The notes: generated by a model from the letters alone, not told the origin. A stretch of 64,000 bases of DNA from Ktedonobacter sp. SOSP1-85 (GCF_016587415.1 NZ_BNJI01000001.1:907501-971500); one strand, 5' to 3'. Shown: positions 26,532-36,750, counted from the first letter of the stretch. Numbers and translations: made by a program.

Positions 26532-28847
26532 TTATATTCTACTATCCAACTCGGAATTAAACAAGTCGTTATGTGTACCCCGGAAGAGATGCTCAAGGCG
26601 TTCGGCCAGAGCGGTGTTCCGTAGTGCCACCCGGTCGTTACGGACTGCCATCTCCAGCGCCTGCGGCTGTCCTATGATGACACAAAATCGCTTGGCACGC
26701 GTAATTGCTGTATATAACAAATTTCGCTGGAGCAGCATACGATGCTCACGATAAAGCGGCAAAATCACCACGGGATACTCACTCCCCTGACTCTTATGCA
26801 CGGTCACCGCGTAGGCCAGCACCACTTCATCCAACTCATGAAAGGCATAGCTGACAAAAAGCGGTCCTGCCTCCTCTACAAACTCAACTTTGACCGTGGA
26901 GTTCTCCTTATCGATGGCGCGTATCCAGCCCACGTCGCCATTGAAAACGCCCTTATCATAGTCATTGCGCGTCTGCATGACCTTGTCACCAATACGAAAG
27001 ACGCGATCTCCCCATTCAACCTGGACATGCGTGTTGAGATTCAGGCTCTCCTGTAGCTTCTCGTTGAGCAAGGTGACGCCCATGGCTCCCTTGTACATGG
27101 GAGAGAGCACCTGGATGTCTGTCAGGGAGTGAAAGTTATAGCGCGCAGGCAAACGGCGCTTTACCAGGTCAATCAGCAGGTTCTGACCACGTGCCGGGTC
27201 CTCCTCGTGCATAAAAAAGAAGTCACTGTGTGGCTCGACCTTAAGCGAGGGAATCTGCCCATTGTTGATCTGGTGAGCGCCTACAATGATCTTGCTTTGC
27301 TGCGCCTGGCGAAAGAGTTCCGTCAGGCGCACCACGGGAATAACCTCGCTTTTGAGCAGGTCGCGCAACACGTTGCCTGGCCCCACGGATGGTAGTTGGT
27401 CCGCGTCACCAACAAGCAGGAGATGGGCGTTGCGCGGCAAGGCTTTGAGGAGATGGTAGAACAGCAAGATATCGACCATGGAGAACTCATCGACAATCAC
27501 AAATTGATGTGGCAGGGGATGGTCTTCGTTGCGCTGATAGCTATTATCATGCGGGGTATATTCCAGCAGGCGATGCAGCGTCTTGGCCTCAAGACTTGTG
27601 CCCTGGGTGCCAGTCGCCTCGCTCAGGCGCTTGGCAGCCCGGCCCGTGGGTGCTGCCAGAGCCACATCAACTTTTCGATTGCGGAGCAGCATCAGCAGCG
27701 CCCGAATAGAGGTTGATTTGCCAGTACCAGGGCCACCAGTCAGAATGGAAACCTTCTGTGTATAGGCCTGCTGTACCGCCTGGCGTTGCGTGTCCGTTAG
27801 AAGCATATTGCGCCGCTGTTTGAGCAACTGGAAGACGTTCTCCCAGAGTTGCTGGGAGACCGGTGGCAGGTGACTGGGCGCCTGCATCTGAAACTTCAAC
27901 AGGCGCGCAGAGCCATTTTCAGCATACCAGAAGGGAGCGTAATAGACGTGAGCCTGGGAAGCTGATGATTCCTCAAGCAGGCTCTCATGGTTTGTTGAGT
28001 GCTTCGCGGCTTGAAGATCCTGGTGAGCGGGTTCAAGAAAGAGATCCTTGTCGTCGCGCGAGGCTTGTAGAGCATGGTCAAGCGTTTCTGGCGCAATACG
28101 CAACTCATCGGAGGCCCGCAACAGCAAATCACGCTCGGTCAGGAAACAGTGCCCATCCTCATTGGCGGCCTGGGCCAGCACATATTTCAGGCCCGAGGCG
28201 AGGCGCGCGACACTATCAGCAGGTAGCCCTAGTTTCAGGGCGATCTCGTCCGCCGTGCGGAACCCGATGCCATACACATCCTCAGATAATTGATAAGGAT
28301 TCGCGCGAATTACTTGAATCGCTTCGCGGCCATATTGCTTATACACACGTGTTGCTAGATTGATGGAGACCTCGTGCGACTGCAAAAAGAGGTGTAGTTC
28401 CTTGATCTCGCTCTGCTCCAGCCAGGTATGGATAATCTGATTGCGGTCACGCAGGCTCAAACCCTTCACCTCGCCGAGACGCTCTGGCTGCTGCTCAAGG
28501 ATGGCCAGTGTCTGCTCGCCAAAGTGATCAACAATCAAGCCCGCCTTCTTTGGCCCGATGCCCTTGACCAGGCCCGAACTCAGGTAGCGGAGAATACCCT
28601 CAGGCGATGAGGGGAGACGCTGGGTAAAGTTCGTCACACGCAGCTGGCGCCCATAGCGCGGATCGTGCTCCCACTCCCCCTCAAGCGATAACAACTCGCC
28701 AACATGTACGCCAGGCAAGACGCCCACAATGGTTGTCAAATCGTCCCGAAATAATTTGTTGCTGTTGAGACGAAAACGCGCGACCATATAGTGGTTATCT
28801 TCGTTACGAAAGACGATATTTTCTACAGACCCTTCAAGCGTTGCCAT
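26532..28847 (-). CDS. recD2: RecD2-type ATP-dependent DNA helicase
   Basis: A 771-residue SF1B helicase not part of a RecBCD complex. The N-terminal OB-like and helix-hairpin-helix region (VKGIGPKKAGLIVDHFGE) is followed by the ATPase with Walker A GGPGTGKST, Walker B VIVDEFSMVD and motif III LLVGDADQLPSVGPG. Late motifs are VHKSQGSEYPVVI and LLYTAITRAKR. RecD2 proteins unwind 5' to 3' and act in recombination and replication-fork repair. Full length for the family (about 720-820). It lies upstream of the sulfurtransferase on the same strand with 220 bases between. Confidence 0.95.
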   Translation of the reverse strand: MATLEGSVENIVFRNEDNHYMVARFRLNSNKLFRDDLTTIVGVLPGVHVGELLSLEGEWEHDPRYGRQLRVTNFTQRLPSSPEGILRYLSSGLVKGIGPKKAGLIVDHFGEQTLAILEQQPERLGEVKGLSLRDRNQIIHTWLEQSEIKELHLFLQSHEVSINLATRVYKQYGREAIQVIRANPYQLSEDVYGIGFRTADEIALKLGLPADSVARLASGLKYVLAQAANEDGHCFLTERDLLLRASDELRIAPETLDHALQASRDDKDLFLEPAHQDLQAAKHSTNHESLLEESSASQAHVYYAPFWYAENGSARLLKFQMQAPSHLPPVSQQLWENVFQLLKQRRNMLLTDTQRQAVQQAYTQKVSILTGGPGTGKSTSIRALLMLLRNRKVDVALAAPTGRAAKRLSEATGTQGTSLEAKTLHRLLEYTPHDNSYQRNEDHPLPHQFVIVDEFSMVDILLFYHLLKALPRNAHLLLVGDADQLPSVGPGNVLRDLLKSEVIPVVRLTELFRQAQQSKIIVGAHQINNGQIPSLKVEPHSDFFFMHEEDPARGQNLLIDLVKRRLPARYNFHSLTDIQVLSPMYKGAMGVTLLNEKLQESLNLNTHVQVEWGDRVFRIGDKVMQTRNDYDKGVFNGDVGWIRAIDKENSTVKVEFVEEAGPLFVSYAFHELDEVVLAYAVTVHKSQGSEYPVVILPLYREHRMLLQRNLLYTAITRAKRFCVIIGQPQALEMAVRNDRVALRNTALAERLEHLFRGTHNDLFNSELDSRI

Positions 28848-29019
28848 ACAAACCTATTCCACATTGCCCGCCGGTTTGCGGTATCTAGAGTAAGCAATCA
28901 GTACAAACATCCTTCTCTTTCTACACCCCTATCTTAGCACAGGAGAAGGTACATTTATACACTGCTAACAAAAGCGTCATTTATGCCTATACGCATTGTT
29001 GCTATATTTAGCTACGTTG

Positions 29020-29048
29020 TTGTGAGAAAGGATGACTTAGGATATAAT
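29020..29048 (+). promoter_or_regulatory. Promoter of the BTAD regulator
   Basis: TTGTGA (29020-29025), 17 bases, TATAAT (29043-29048). The start point would be near 29055. Confidence 0.65.
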
Positions 29049-29105
29049 AGCTAATGCATCCCTTACCCACAGCGACACACCTGTCCTTGTATTGCATCAC
29101 TCTAC

Positions 29106-32100
29106 TTGCCATTACGGCAGATCGCAAGTGAACAATTTGTTATGAGTGGAAAACCCAGCGGAAAAGTGACATATCGTCAACAGTACACGCGGTGTGGAAA
29201 AGAACGCTGCCGGAAATGCCGAGAAGGTGCAGGTCACGGCCCCTACTGGTATGCCTACTGGAGTGAAAAAGGGCGTACAGTCAGCCGCTATATCGGCGCG
29301 AAACTGCCACCAGAGATCGCATTAGAGCTCGCACATGCAAAGGACGCTCCACTAGAGACCCCTGCTCTTCCATCTTCCTTAGATCTATCCCAGGCAGAAC
29401 CAGTTCTTCGGGTATATCTGCTTGGGCAGTATCGCATCATGCGTAAACAAGGTGACGCCTGGGAACCAATAGAGAGCCGTACCTGGCATCGTAAACGCGC
29501 ACGCTCCCTGCTAGGCTATCTGCTGAGCAGCCCAGGTCGTAGAATGCATCGCGAACAGATCAGATATCATCTCTGGCCTGACCTGGAGGCTGAGATTGCC
29601 GCGAATCGCCTCAATGGTGCCGTTCATGAGCTACGCCAGATATTGGAGCCTGACCTGGAGCGCCCCGCCACTTCGCGTATGCTCCGCCTCGAACGCGACA
29701 TTTTAGAGCTTGCCGATAGCTCGCGCATCTGGGTTGATGCCGAGGCCTTTGAGCAGCGCGTCAAGGAGGCCAGCGCAGCCACAGACCAGGAGATAGCTCT
29801 GCAACGGCTAGAAGAGGCCGCAAACCTCTATGCAGGGAGCTATTTACTGGAAGAACTCTATTCTGAGTGGGCCACGCCGCGGCGGGATGCTTTACAGCGG
29901 ACCTGGGTAGGTATGTTGCTACGCCTGGCCCAACTCTATATCGCAGAAGAAAAGCCCATCAATGCCATTGAGGCGCTGGACCGTTTACGCACCGTCGAAC
30001 CGACCAATGAGATCGCGCTACAACGCCTGATGATCTTGCTTACACATATGGATCGCCGTGGGGAAGCGCTACAAGCCTATATTCAGCATGTTAAATTATT
30101 AGAAAATGAATATGAGGGCGAGCCACTCCCTGAGACTACAGAGCTCTATGAGGCCCTTCTCAAGGGGCAAGTTCCTCTCCTTGCTGGGAACACCCCTCCC
30201 CCCATGCCTGCGGTACCTGCTTCCTCTACACCAGGCATACCCAGGCCAGAGGCGGCTCCCCAGCAAGAGCCAGCCACCATGGCCCATGTACTCCATACGC
30301 TCACAGCTACCTCGACCTTACATTTTGCGCGCCCATCCTTCCAGCTGAGCCGCCACAATCGAAGTCCCTTAATTGGCCGCGGACACGAACAGGAGATACT
30401 GCGCAACGTTATGCACGCCATTACAAGCGCAGAACCGCAGTTAGTCTTCGTAGAGGCATCCTCCCTTCCTCTCGCACAGACTCAACCACTACGGCGTGTC
30501 CCACATTTCCTCATGCTTCAAGGCGAGGCTGGTATTGGGAAGACCCGCCTGGCAGAGGAGCTAAGCCTGGAAGCCTACACTCAGGGCTGGACCGTCGCCT
30601 GGAGCCGCTCCTTTGAACAAGAAATTACGATTCCCTATCGCCCCTGGATCGAGTTGCTCCGCACACTCCTGCAAAGCATTCCAGAGCTTGCTCCCATCTA
30701 TGCAGATTCCCCCTATCATATACTTGAACCAGCAACCTCAGAGCCTCTCAAACTCTCATTACACCTGGAACAGCTCAGCACACTCCTGCCTGAGCTTTCA
30801 CAGATTACGCCTCTCACCAATCCCAGTCCGCCACCCTCGGCGATTTCACTTGAACAGGATCGCCTGCACCTGTGGGAATCCACCTTACACCTCCTTGAGA
30901 GCTTAAGCCAGGTGGCACCGCTCCTCCTGGTCCTGGATGATCTTCACTGGGCGGACGATAGTAGCCTGGACCTGCTCACATATCTTATTCATCACTTCCG
31001 CCAACAGCATATCCTCGTCATCGCTACCTGTCGCGACAAAGAGCTCACCGCCCAGCATAAAATTCGGACGATGAATGCGGACCTCTGCCGGGAACAGGCC
31101 CTGGTCAATCTCCCGATCGCCCCACTCTCTAGCGACCAGATCGGAACGCTTGTCTCCTACCTGCCTCGTGACCTGGTGCATACGATTCAACAGCAGGCAG
31201 CCGGCAATCCTTTTTTCGCCGAGGAGCTTGCTCGCTTCGTAACTATTCCCATAAGCAAACACGCCCTCTCAGGATCACCAGACGCCCTCCTCAAAGGAGC
31301 CTCCTTGCAGCCTACGCTGCAACAGGACATCAGAGGAGAGCTCGCTAGCTCAGCCCTACCAGAGGGCATCTCTGCCGTCCTTGAACGCCGCCTCCATAGG
31401 CTAAGCACCAACTGCCGTTCACTGCTTAACAGGGCCGCAGTGCTTGGTGGCTCCTTTGAGCTGAATCTGCTGCTACCAATGGCAAGCGAGCACAGTGAGG
31501 ACATGATTCTAGATCTCCTCGATGAGGCATTGCAGGCGGGACTGTTGACGGAAGAGGGGAATGGGGCGCATATTACCTATCACTTCTGGCATCCGCTTAT
31601 CATCAATCATCTCTATGAGCGCCTCTCAGCGGCACGGCGAGCGCAGTTTCATCGGCGCGCGGTTGAAGCGATTAAGAGCGCCAATAGTATGGCCCCCCAG
31701 GAGAAGTTGGCGGCCGATATTCTCTACCATCTTATACGTGGTGGCGGCGAGACCAGGCAGATTGGCCATTATGCTGAGTTAGCTGGCCATCACGCCTATG
31801 CCCTGGCAGCTTATCCCGAGGCGCAAAACTTTTATCGCCAGGTTCTCTATGCCATTGCCTATATGCCTATTCATGAGGCCGAGACCGAAGACATTGTGCA
31901 CCAGATAGGCCATATCGCCTCGCACACTCTGGAGAAAGCGGTTGAAGACCCGCTTCGTGTGTGCCGCGTCCTTGAGCGTATCGCCGAGTGCAATCTGGTT
32001 TTAGGGAATTATGAGATCGCACGTGCATGCTATCATAGCATGCTCTCGATCCGCACCGACTATAGTTTTATGCAACGTGCCTATCCCTCCCATATGCCAC

Positions 32101-33599
32101 AAGCAGACCAGGCCTACCAGGAAACTCAGATTCGCGCCCTCCTCTGGCGCATGATCGGCTATACCTGGTCATCCTCCGGAAATTATCGCCTGGCCCAGGA
32201 GTCCTTTATTCGAGGACGCGTTGTGATGCAAGAAGCAGGCATTATTAGCGGAATAACCTGGGCAAGTCTTCAATCGCAGTACGCGGCCCTGCTACGCTTA
32301 CTCGGACATTTTGAGGAAGCTCAGCGCTTACTACAAGAAGCTCTGGAGATTCTCTCAGCGGCAATTCCACTGGCGGGGCAGAGGCAGCATGATGGCTACT
32401 GGCTGCCCGGTATATATCCCTATTCGCCTTCAACAGCCTCCGAAGCGCCACAGATAGTGCAACCACAGACCCGCATTGAGCGCGCGCTAAGCGGTGATCC
32501 AGTCGAGCTGGGTTACGCCTATGAGCGGCTGGGTACCGTCGAAATATGCATGGGAGATACTCAGGAAAGCCTGTGCCACCTGTTTCAATCGCTTGAGATT
32601 TTTGAACAGGCCGGACTGGTCTCCCACCAGACTGTCACCTGCAACAATATTGGCGCCGTCTATATGCTCAGGCGTGAGCATAATGAAGCGCGTAAGTACT
32701 TGCGACGCGCGGTTGAGCTGGCCGAACGCATTGAAGAGCTGCCCATCGTCGCCCTGGGCCTGGGCAACCTTGGCGAGCTTTCACATCAGAATGGAGATCT
32801 GCTGGAGGCCGAGCAGTTGCTGCTCCGCTGTATCGCCACATGCGAGCAAGTTAAGAACGACGATAACCTCAGCTGGTTTACGCTTGAAATGGCAGGCATT
32901 CAGATCGATAAAGGGGACCTGGATAGGGCACGTACCTATCTGCTACAAGCGCTGCGTATCAGTCGCGGCATCAAAAGTACACGTAACGCTCGCTATGCGC
33001 TCCTCAAGCTAGGCGAACTGCGCCTACATCAGGCCAACGCCTTTCACCCAGGGCAGCCACAACCACCCTCTACGCCACAACAACAACGCCTGCTACGCCA
33101 GGTGTCCCAAACACTACAGCGCGCGGTCACCCCCCAGAATCAAGAGGAGATCGAACGTGAAATGCTTCTGGAGGGTAACTTTCTCCTGGCAAAGCTGCAC
33201 TTCGTGCGTGGCGATTGGGGCACAGCCACCCGGCTAGCACACTCAATACTAGAACAGGCCCAGGATAATCAGATCCAGACCGCTCTTGAGCGTGCCTATT
33301 GCCTGCTTGGACAGATCGAGAGTACACGCCAGAATTATGCCCAGAGTGATCACTACTTTGCACAGGCGCTACAACTCTGTCAGGAGCATCAACTACGCCT
33401 GGACTATGCCCGAACCCTGGCCAGCCACGGCTTCTCACTGCTCCAACGCTCCCCTCAGCCAGGCCTGACCCAGAGCACAACAGAGCAGGCATTGGCCGCT
33501 CTTCACCAGGCCCGAGACCTCTTTGCCAGCAGCCATGCCACGCGTGACCTTTTCACAATCGAGCAACTACTAACGTCTCTAGAATATACGCACTTATAA
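29106..33599 (+). CDS. Giant BTAD/AAA/TPR transcriptional regulator with an N-terminal Cys-rich domain
   Basis: A 1497-residue signalling protein. Residues 15-75 (RCGKERCRKCREGAGHGPYWY, then GRTVSRYIGAKLP) form a cysteine-rich module usually seen as a small DUF6788-type protein. Residues about 97-335 are a winged helix and a bacterial transcriptional activator domain of the SARP/AfsR kind (LLGYLLSSPGRRMHREQI...LWPD). A STAND-type ATPase follows, with Walker A GEAGIGKTR (near 475) and Walker B LLLVLDDLHWAD. TPR-like helices fill 880 to the end. There is no LuxR HTH at the C-terminus. The frame starts with TTG at 29106; an ATG at 29142 is an equally possible start, and neither has a good ribosome site. 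Its regulon cannot be told. Confidence 0.88.
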   Translation: MPLRQIASEQFVMSGKPSGKVTYRQQYTRCGKERCRKCREGAGHGPYWYAYWSEKGRTVSRYIGAKLPPEIALELAHAKDAPLETPALPSSLDLSQAEPVLRVYLLGQYRIMRKQGDAWEPIESRTWHRKRARSLLGYLLSSPGRRMHREQIRYHLWPDLEAEIAANRLNGAVHELRQILEPDLERPATSRMLRLERDILELADSSRIWVDAEAFEQRVKEASAATDQEIALQRLEEAANLYAGSYLLEELYSEWATPRRDALQRTWVGMLLRLAQLYIAEEKPINAIEALDRLRTVEPTNEIALQRLMILLTHMDRRGEALQAYIQHVKLLENEYEGEPLPETTELYEALLKGQVPLLAGNTPPPMPAVPASSTPGIPRPEAAPQQEPATMAHVLHTLTATSTLHFARPSFQLSRHNRSPLIGRGHEQEILRNVMHAITSAEPQLVFVEASSLPLAQTQPLRRVPHFLMLQGEAGIGKTRLAEELSLEAYTQGWTVAWSRSFEQEITIPYRPWIELLRTLLQSIPELAPIYADSPYHILEPATSEPLKLSLHLEQLSTLLPELSQITPLTNPSPPPSAISLEQDRLHLWESTLHLLESLSQVAPLLLVLDDLHWADDSSLDLLTYLIHHFRQQHILVIATCRDKELTAQHKIRTMNADLCREQALVNLPIAPLSSDQIGTLVSYLPRDLVHTIQQQAAGNPFFAEELARFVTIPISKHALSGSPDALLKGASLQPTLQQDIRGELASSALPEGISAVLERRLHRLSTNCRSLLNRAAVLGGSFELNLLLPMASEHSEDMILDLLDEALQAGLLTEEGNGAHITYHFWHPLIINHLYERLSAARRAQFHRRAVEAIKSANSMAPQEKLAADILYHLIRGGGETRQIGHYAELAGHHAYALAAYPEAQNFYRQVLYAIAYMPIHEAETEDIVHQIGHIASHTLEKAVEDPLRVCRVLERIAECNLVLGNYEIARACYHSMLSIRTDYSFMQRAYPSHMPQADQAYQETQIRALLWRMIGYTWSSSGNYRLAQESFIRGRVVMQEAGIISGITWASLQSQYAALLRLLGHFEEAQRLLQEALEILSAAIPLAGQRQHDGYWLPGIYPYSPSTASEAPQIVQPQTRIERALSGDPVELGYAYERLGTVEICMGDTQESLCHLFQSLEIFEQAGLVSHQTVTCNNIGAVYMLRREHNEARKYLRRAVELAERIEELPIVALGLGNLGELSHQNGDLLEAEQLLLRCIATCEQVKNDDNLSWFTLEMAGIQIDKGDLDRARTYLLQALRISRGIKSTRNARYALLKLGELRLHQANAFHPGQPQPPSTPQQQRLLRQVSQTLQRAVTPQNQEEIEREMLLEGNFLLAKLHFVRGDWGTATRLAHSILEQAQDNQIQTALERAYCLLGQIESTRQNYAQSDHYFAQALQLCQEHQLRLDYARTLASHGFSLLQRSPQPGLTQSTTEQALAALHQARDLFASSHATRDLFTIEQLLTSLEYTHL

Positions 33600-33655
33600 C
33601 GCCCCAGCCAGCCTTTCGACTACCCACCCTGGGCAAATGCTTCCATGTCATGGAC

Positions 33656-33675
33656 CCCGGCATGCATGCCGGGGC
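33656..33675. repeat. 20-bp palindrome before the IscB locus
   Basis: CCCCGGCATGCATGCCGGGG is a perfect palindrome 56 bases after the stop of the giant regulator. It could terminate that gene, or be the left-end hairpin of the IscB element. Confidence 0.6.
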
Positions 33676-33689
33676 TTGCAGGCATCCTC

Positions 33690-33961
33690 ACCGGTGTCTG
33701 TAGGCCCGAACATGACCAGACCCAGCCACCAACCTTGATGCGTGCATCAACGTTGATGGGGCTCCGTTCTCAGGGAGTGTCAAAGATCGTACCTGCGCGT
33801 GCGAGGCCAGCGTGCAGCTCTACAACCGGCGGGTTAAACAGGGCGTGGGTATACCCAGTGCTCGTCGGATGTGCCGCCTGAGAACATCGTCGAGGCCACC
33901 ATTACCAACAAGGGGCTTGCCCCGCGTTGAGGCTCGGGAACGAGCAAAAGGAGTCCATCGT
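33690..33961 (+). ncRNA. Candidate omega RNA of IscB
   Basis: The roughly 270 bases directly upstream of iscB have no supported ORF but contain several GC-rich complementary segments, such as GGGTATACCC, GGGGCTTGCCCC and GGCTCGGGAACGAGC. IscB guide RNAs are made from exactly this upstream position and run into the gene's 5' region. The 5' end and therefore the guide are not determined here. Confidence 0.5.
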
Positions 33962-35275
33962 ATGTCCTACGTTTTCGTTGTCGATACCGACCGGCACCCT
34001 TTGAACCCAGTGCATCCAGGTCGCGCACGCATCTTGCTTTCATCGGGCAAAGCTGCCGTGCTCAAACGCTATCCCTTCACGATTGTGCTCAAGACCAGCG
34101 TAGAGCAGCCATTATTGACCCCGCTCAGGCTCAAGCTTGATCCAGGGAGCAACACCACTGGCATCGCCCTGGTCAATGACCAGTCCGGTCAGGTGGTTTT
34201 TGCCGCCGACCTCTCTCATCGCGGACATGCGATCAAGGGTGCTCTGCAATCGCGCCGAGGGGTGCGCCGCTCACGCAGGAACCGCCAGACCAGATACAGA
34301 AAACCACGTTTCAGCAATCGGCGCAGACCACGGGGCTGGCTCCCGCCCTCGTTACAGAGTCGGATCAGCAATATCAAGAGCCTCGTACACCGCCTCCAAA
34401 AGCTGTGCCCGGTCAGCGCGATCAGCATGGAACTGGTCAAATTCGATCTCCAGCAGATGGAAAACCCTGAGATGTGCGGGGCAGAGTATCAGCAGGGAAC
34501 GCTGGCAGGATACGAGCTCAGAGAATACCTGCTCGACAAGTGGCACCGCACGTGTGCCTACTGCGGCAGGTCCGATGTGCCGCTGCAGATAGAACACATC
34601 CAGCCAAAGGCGAAGGGAGGCACCGAGAGAGCCTCAAATCTCACGCTGTCCTGCGGGCCATGTAATCAGAAAAAGGGCACGCAGGATATTGCAGTGTTTC
34701 TCAAGAAAAAGCCGGAACTGCTTGCCAGAATAGTGGCTCAGGCGAAGGCACCGCTCAAAGATGCGACTGCCGTCAATGCAACGCGATGGGCGCTCTTTGA
34801 GCGATTGAAACCGTTCGGCCTGCCGATAGAGTGTGGCAGCGGTGGGCTCACGAAGTTCAATAGAACGAAGAGAGGGCTGGCGAAAATACACTGGCTTGAT
34901 GCAGCCTGCGTGGGCAGATCGACACCTGAGACCATTCATGCAGAAGGGATCGTGCCGCTGTGTATCAAGGCCAGCGGGCACGGCAACCGGCAAATGTGCG
35001 GGACAGACAAACATGGGTTCCCGATTCGCCACCGCCAACGACAGAAGGTGCATCATGGCTATCAAACCGGCGACTTAGTCCGGGCAGTGGTGCCAGAGCC
35101 ACTGAAGACGGCAGGCACCCATGTTGGGCGCGTGCAGGCTCGGGCAACGGGATCCTTCGACATCACGACGAAGCCAGGTACCCGTGTAGCCGGTGTGGGA
35201 TACCAGTACTGTCGGCCCATTCAGAGATGCGATGGATACAGTTACACCAAAGGAGCACCCTATGCAGGAGCATAA
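33962..35275 (+). CDS. iscB: IscB RNA-guided DNA endonuclease (HNH/RuvC)
   Basis: A complete 437-residue IscB, the ancestor-type relative of Cas9. The PLMP domain is at 1-50 (VFVVDTDRHPLNPVHPGRAR), RuvC-I has D60 in LKLDPGSNTTGIAL, and an arginine-rich bridge helix spans 98-122. RuvC-II has E157 in ISMELVKFD. The HNH domain at 195-240 has CAYC...LQIEHIQPKAKGG...N...CGPCN, with H212 and four zinc cysteines, and RuvC-III has H310/D313 in KIHWLDAACVG. A further 120 residues form the target-adjacent-motif-reading domain. All catalytic residues are present. The start at 33962 has AAAAGGAG 9 bases upstream. No TnpA is adjacent, so it is either mobilised in trans or retained. Confidence 0.93.
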   Translation: MSYVFVVDTDRHPLNPVHPGRARILLSSGKAAVLKRYPFTIVLKTSVEQPLLTPLRLKLDPGSNTTGIALVNDQSGQVVFAADLSHRGHAIKGALQSRRGVRRSRRNRQTRYRKPRFSNRRRPRGWLPPSLQSRISNIKSLVHRLQKLCPVSAISMELVKFDLQQMENPEMCGAEYQQGTLAGYELREYLLDKWHRTCAYCGRSDVPLQIEHIQPKAKGGTERASNLTLSCGPCNQKKGTQDIAVFLKKKPELLARIVAQAKAPLKDATAVNATRWALFERLKPFGLPIECGSGGLTKFNRTKRGLAKIHWLDAACVGRSTPETIHAEGIVPLCIKASGHGNRQMCGTDKHGFPIRHRQRQKVHHGYQTGDLVRAVVPEPLKTAGTHVGRVQARATGSFDITTKPGTRVAGVGYQYCRPIQRCDGYSYTKGAPYAGA

Positions 35276-35395
35276 CTAGCCCCACCACCCAACCAGCCTG
35301 AAAGGAAGACCACATTCTGTGATATAACGATAGCGTGCATTAACATATGCACCTCTCGCCCAGTGACTATTTCATAAAAAGGATTTTTATACCCA

Positions 35396-36088
35396 ATGCA
35401 ACAAGAAACTGAACTCCAGCAGCAAGCTCGTATACGACATGAAGTCGAAGAAAATCTTGTTCAACTCTTCGCGCCCGAGGACGAGGCGCTGCGCACAACC
35501 ATCACCGCAGCCAAGGAGGCAGGACTACCAGCCATTCACATTAATCCGCTCCAAGGCAAGCTCCTCCAGGTTTTAGCAGCAGCCTGCAACGCTCAGAAAA
35601 TTCTGGAAATAGGTTCCCTGGCTGGCTACAGCGGCATCTGGCTGGCGCGAGCACTTCCTCCAACTGGTCGCCTGATTACATTGGAAGTCAGTCCCGCGCA
35701 TGCTAAGGTGGTCCAGCGTTCGTTTGAACAGGCAGGGGTCGCCGACCGAGCCGAGGTACGTGTTGGCAGCGCCCATGAATCGCTGCCCCAGCTGGTAGAT
35801 GAGGCCCCTTTTGACCTGGTCTTCATCGATGCAGACAAGCCCTCCTATCCACACTATCTGGACTGGGCCATTCGCCTCAGTCGCCCTGGAAGCATCATCG
35901 TTGCCGATAACTGCATACGCGCGGGACAAGCCCTCAGCGAAAGTGCGCTTGACGACCAGGGGGTGGCTGGTCTTTACCAGTATAATCTTCAAACGCTCAA
36001 GCATCCACGCCTGCGCGCTATCGCGCTTGCCATGGATGAGGACTACACGGATGGGCTCAATATCGCCGTTGTGCTGCCTGAGGCATAA
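35396..36088 (+). CDS. Class I SAM-dependent O-methyltransferase
   Basis: A 230-residue member of the caffeoyl-CoA/catechol O-methyltransferase family. KILEIGSLAGYSGIWLARALP is the SAM-binding motif I, LITLEVSPAHAKVVQ holds the acidic ribose contact, and DLVFIDADKPSYPHYLDWA and ADNCIRAG carry the metal-binding aspartates and asparagine. It probably methylates a catechol-like hydroxyl in a Mg-dependent way; the substrate is unknown. Monocistronic between the IscB locus and the IS607-type element. Confidence 0.9.
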   Translation: MQQETELQQQARIRHEVEENLVQLFAPEDEALRTTITAAKEAGLPAIHINPLQGKLLQVLAAACNAQKILEIGSLAGYSGIWLARALPPTGRLITLEVSPAHAKVVQRSFEQAGVADRAEVRVGSAHESLPQLVDEAPFDLVFIDADKPSYPHYLDWAIRLSRPGSIIVADNCIRAGQALSESALDDQGVAGLYQYNLQTLKHPRLRAIALAMDEDYTDGLNIAVVLPEA

Positions 36089-36150
36089 GAGGAGATATAT
36101 ACCAGGTATTGAAAAAGGGTGCGAAAGTGCCTTAAAATTATTATGTGTCC

Positions 36151-36750
36151 TTAGTTGCACCGTTTGCCAAGCAGGTGGGTGTCAGCATGAAAACGTTGCA
36201 GCGCTGGGGCCGGGAAGGCAGGCTCAAAGCCAAACGAACGCTTTCTGGGCGTCGCTAGTATCATGAGGCCGATCTGGCCACGGCGCTCAACCTTCCTCAG
36301 CGGCCAGCGCTCGCCGAACGAGAGCCTCTTGCCGGGTGTCGAGTCCTGCTCAACGACCGGACTTGCAGAACCAACGGGCAGCGCTCTCGAGCGATGCGGT
36401 CTCCAAGCAGCTGGTGGTGAACGACTGGATGATGGAGATCGGTGGGGGTCTCGATGTTGAGCGCAAACGGTTTCTGGCTCTGGTGGATGCCATTGTGGCA
36501 GGAGAAGTGGAGCGTGCGCTCATTGCTCACCAGGATTGGCTGGCGCGCTTTGCTCTGCTCAAGCATCTGTGCGAGACCCACCACACGGAATTGGTCGTGA
36601 TGAACACGGAGACGCTCTCTCCAGAGCAAGAGCTTGTCCAGGATGTGATGAGCATTCTCCACTGTTTTTCGTCGAGATTGTCTGGCCTGCGGCATTCCCG
36701 CAAAGCGGGAGAAAAGGCGCTGAAGGATGAAAACCGCGCACAAGATCCGG
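36151..36750 (+). pseudogene. IS607-family TnpA serine recombinase, broken
   Basis: The first part reads a MerR-like helix-turn-helix (MKTLQRWGREGRLKAKRTL) up to SGRR, then a TAG stop where the family has S-G-R-R-Y-Y. A frameshift near 36335 moves to another frame that begins VSSPAQRPDLQNQRAAL, which contains the catalytic serine region, and continues through EIGGGLDVERKRFLALVDAI and ETLSPEQELVQDVMSILHCF. The order and content are those of IS607 TnpA. A stop and a frameshift make it non-functional. It overlaps the start of tnpB as in intact IS607 elements. Confidence 0.82.

Noticed and set aside
29106..33599. LuxR-type (MalT/LAL) regulator
   Set aside because: The C-terminus is TPR-like helices to the stop; DNA binding is at the N-terminus with a BTAD domain instead.
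33645..33881. 78-codon frame upstream of IscB
   Set aside because: Falls in the predicted omega RNA region and has no protein similarity; the frame of iscB upstream of 33962 likewise gives no homologous residues.
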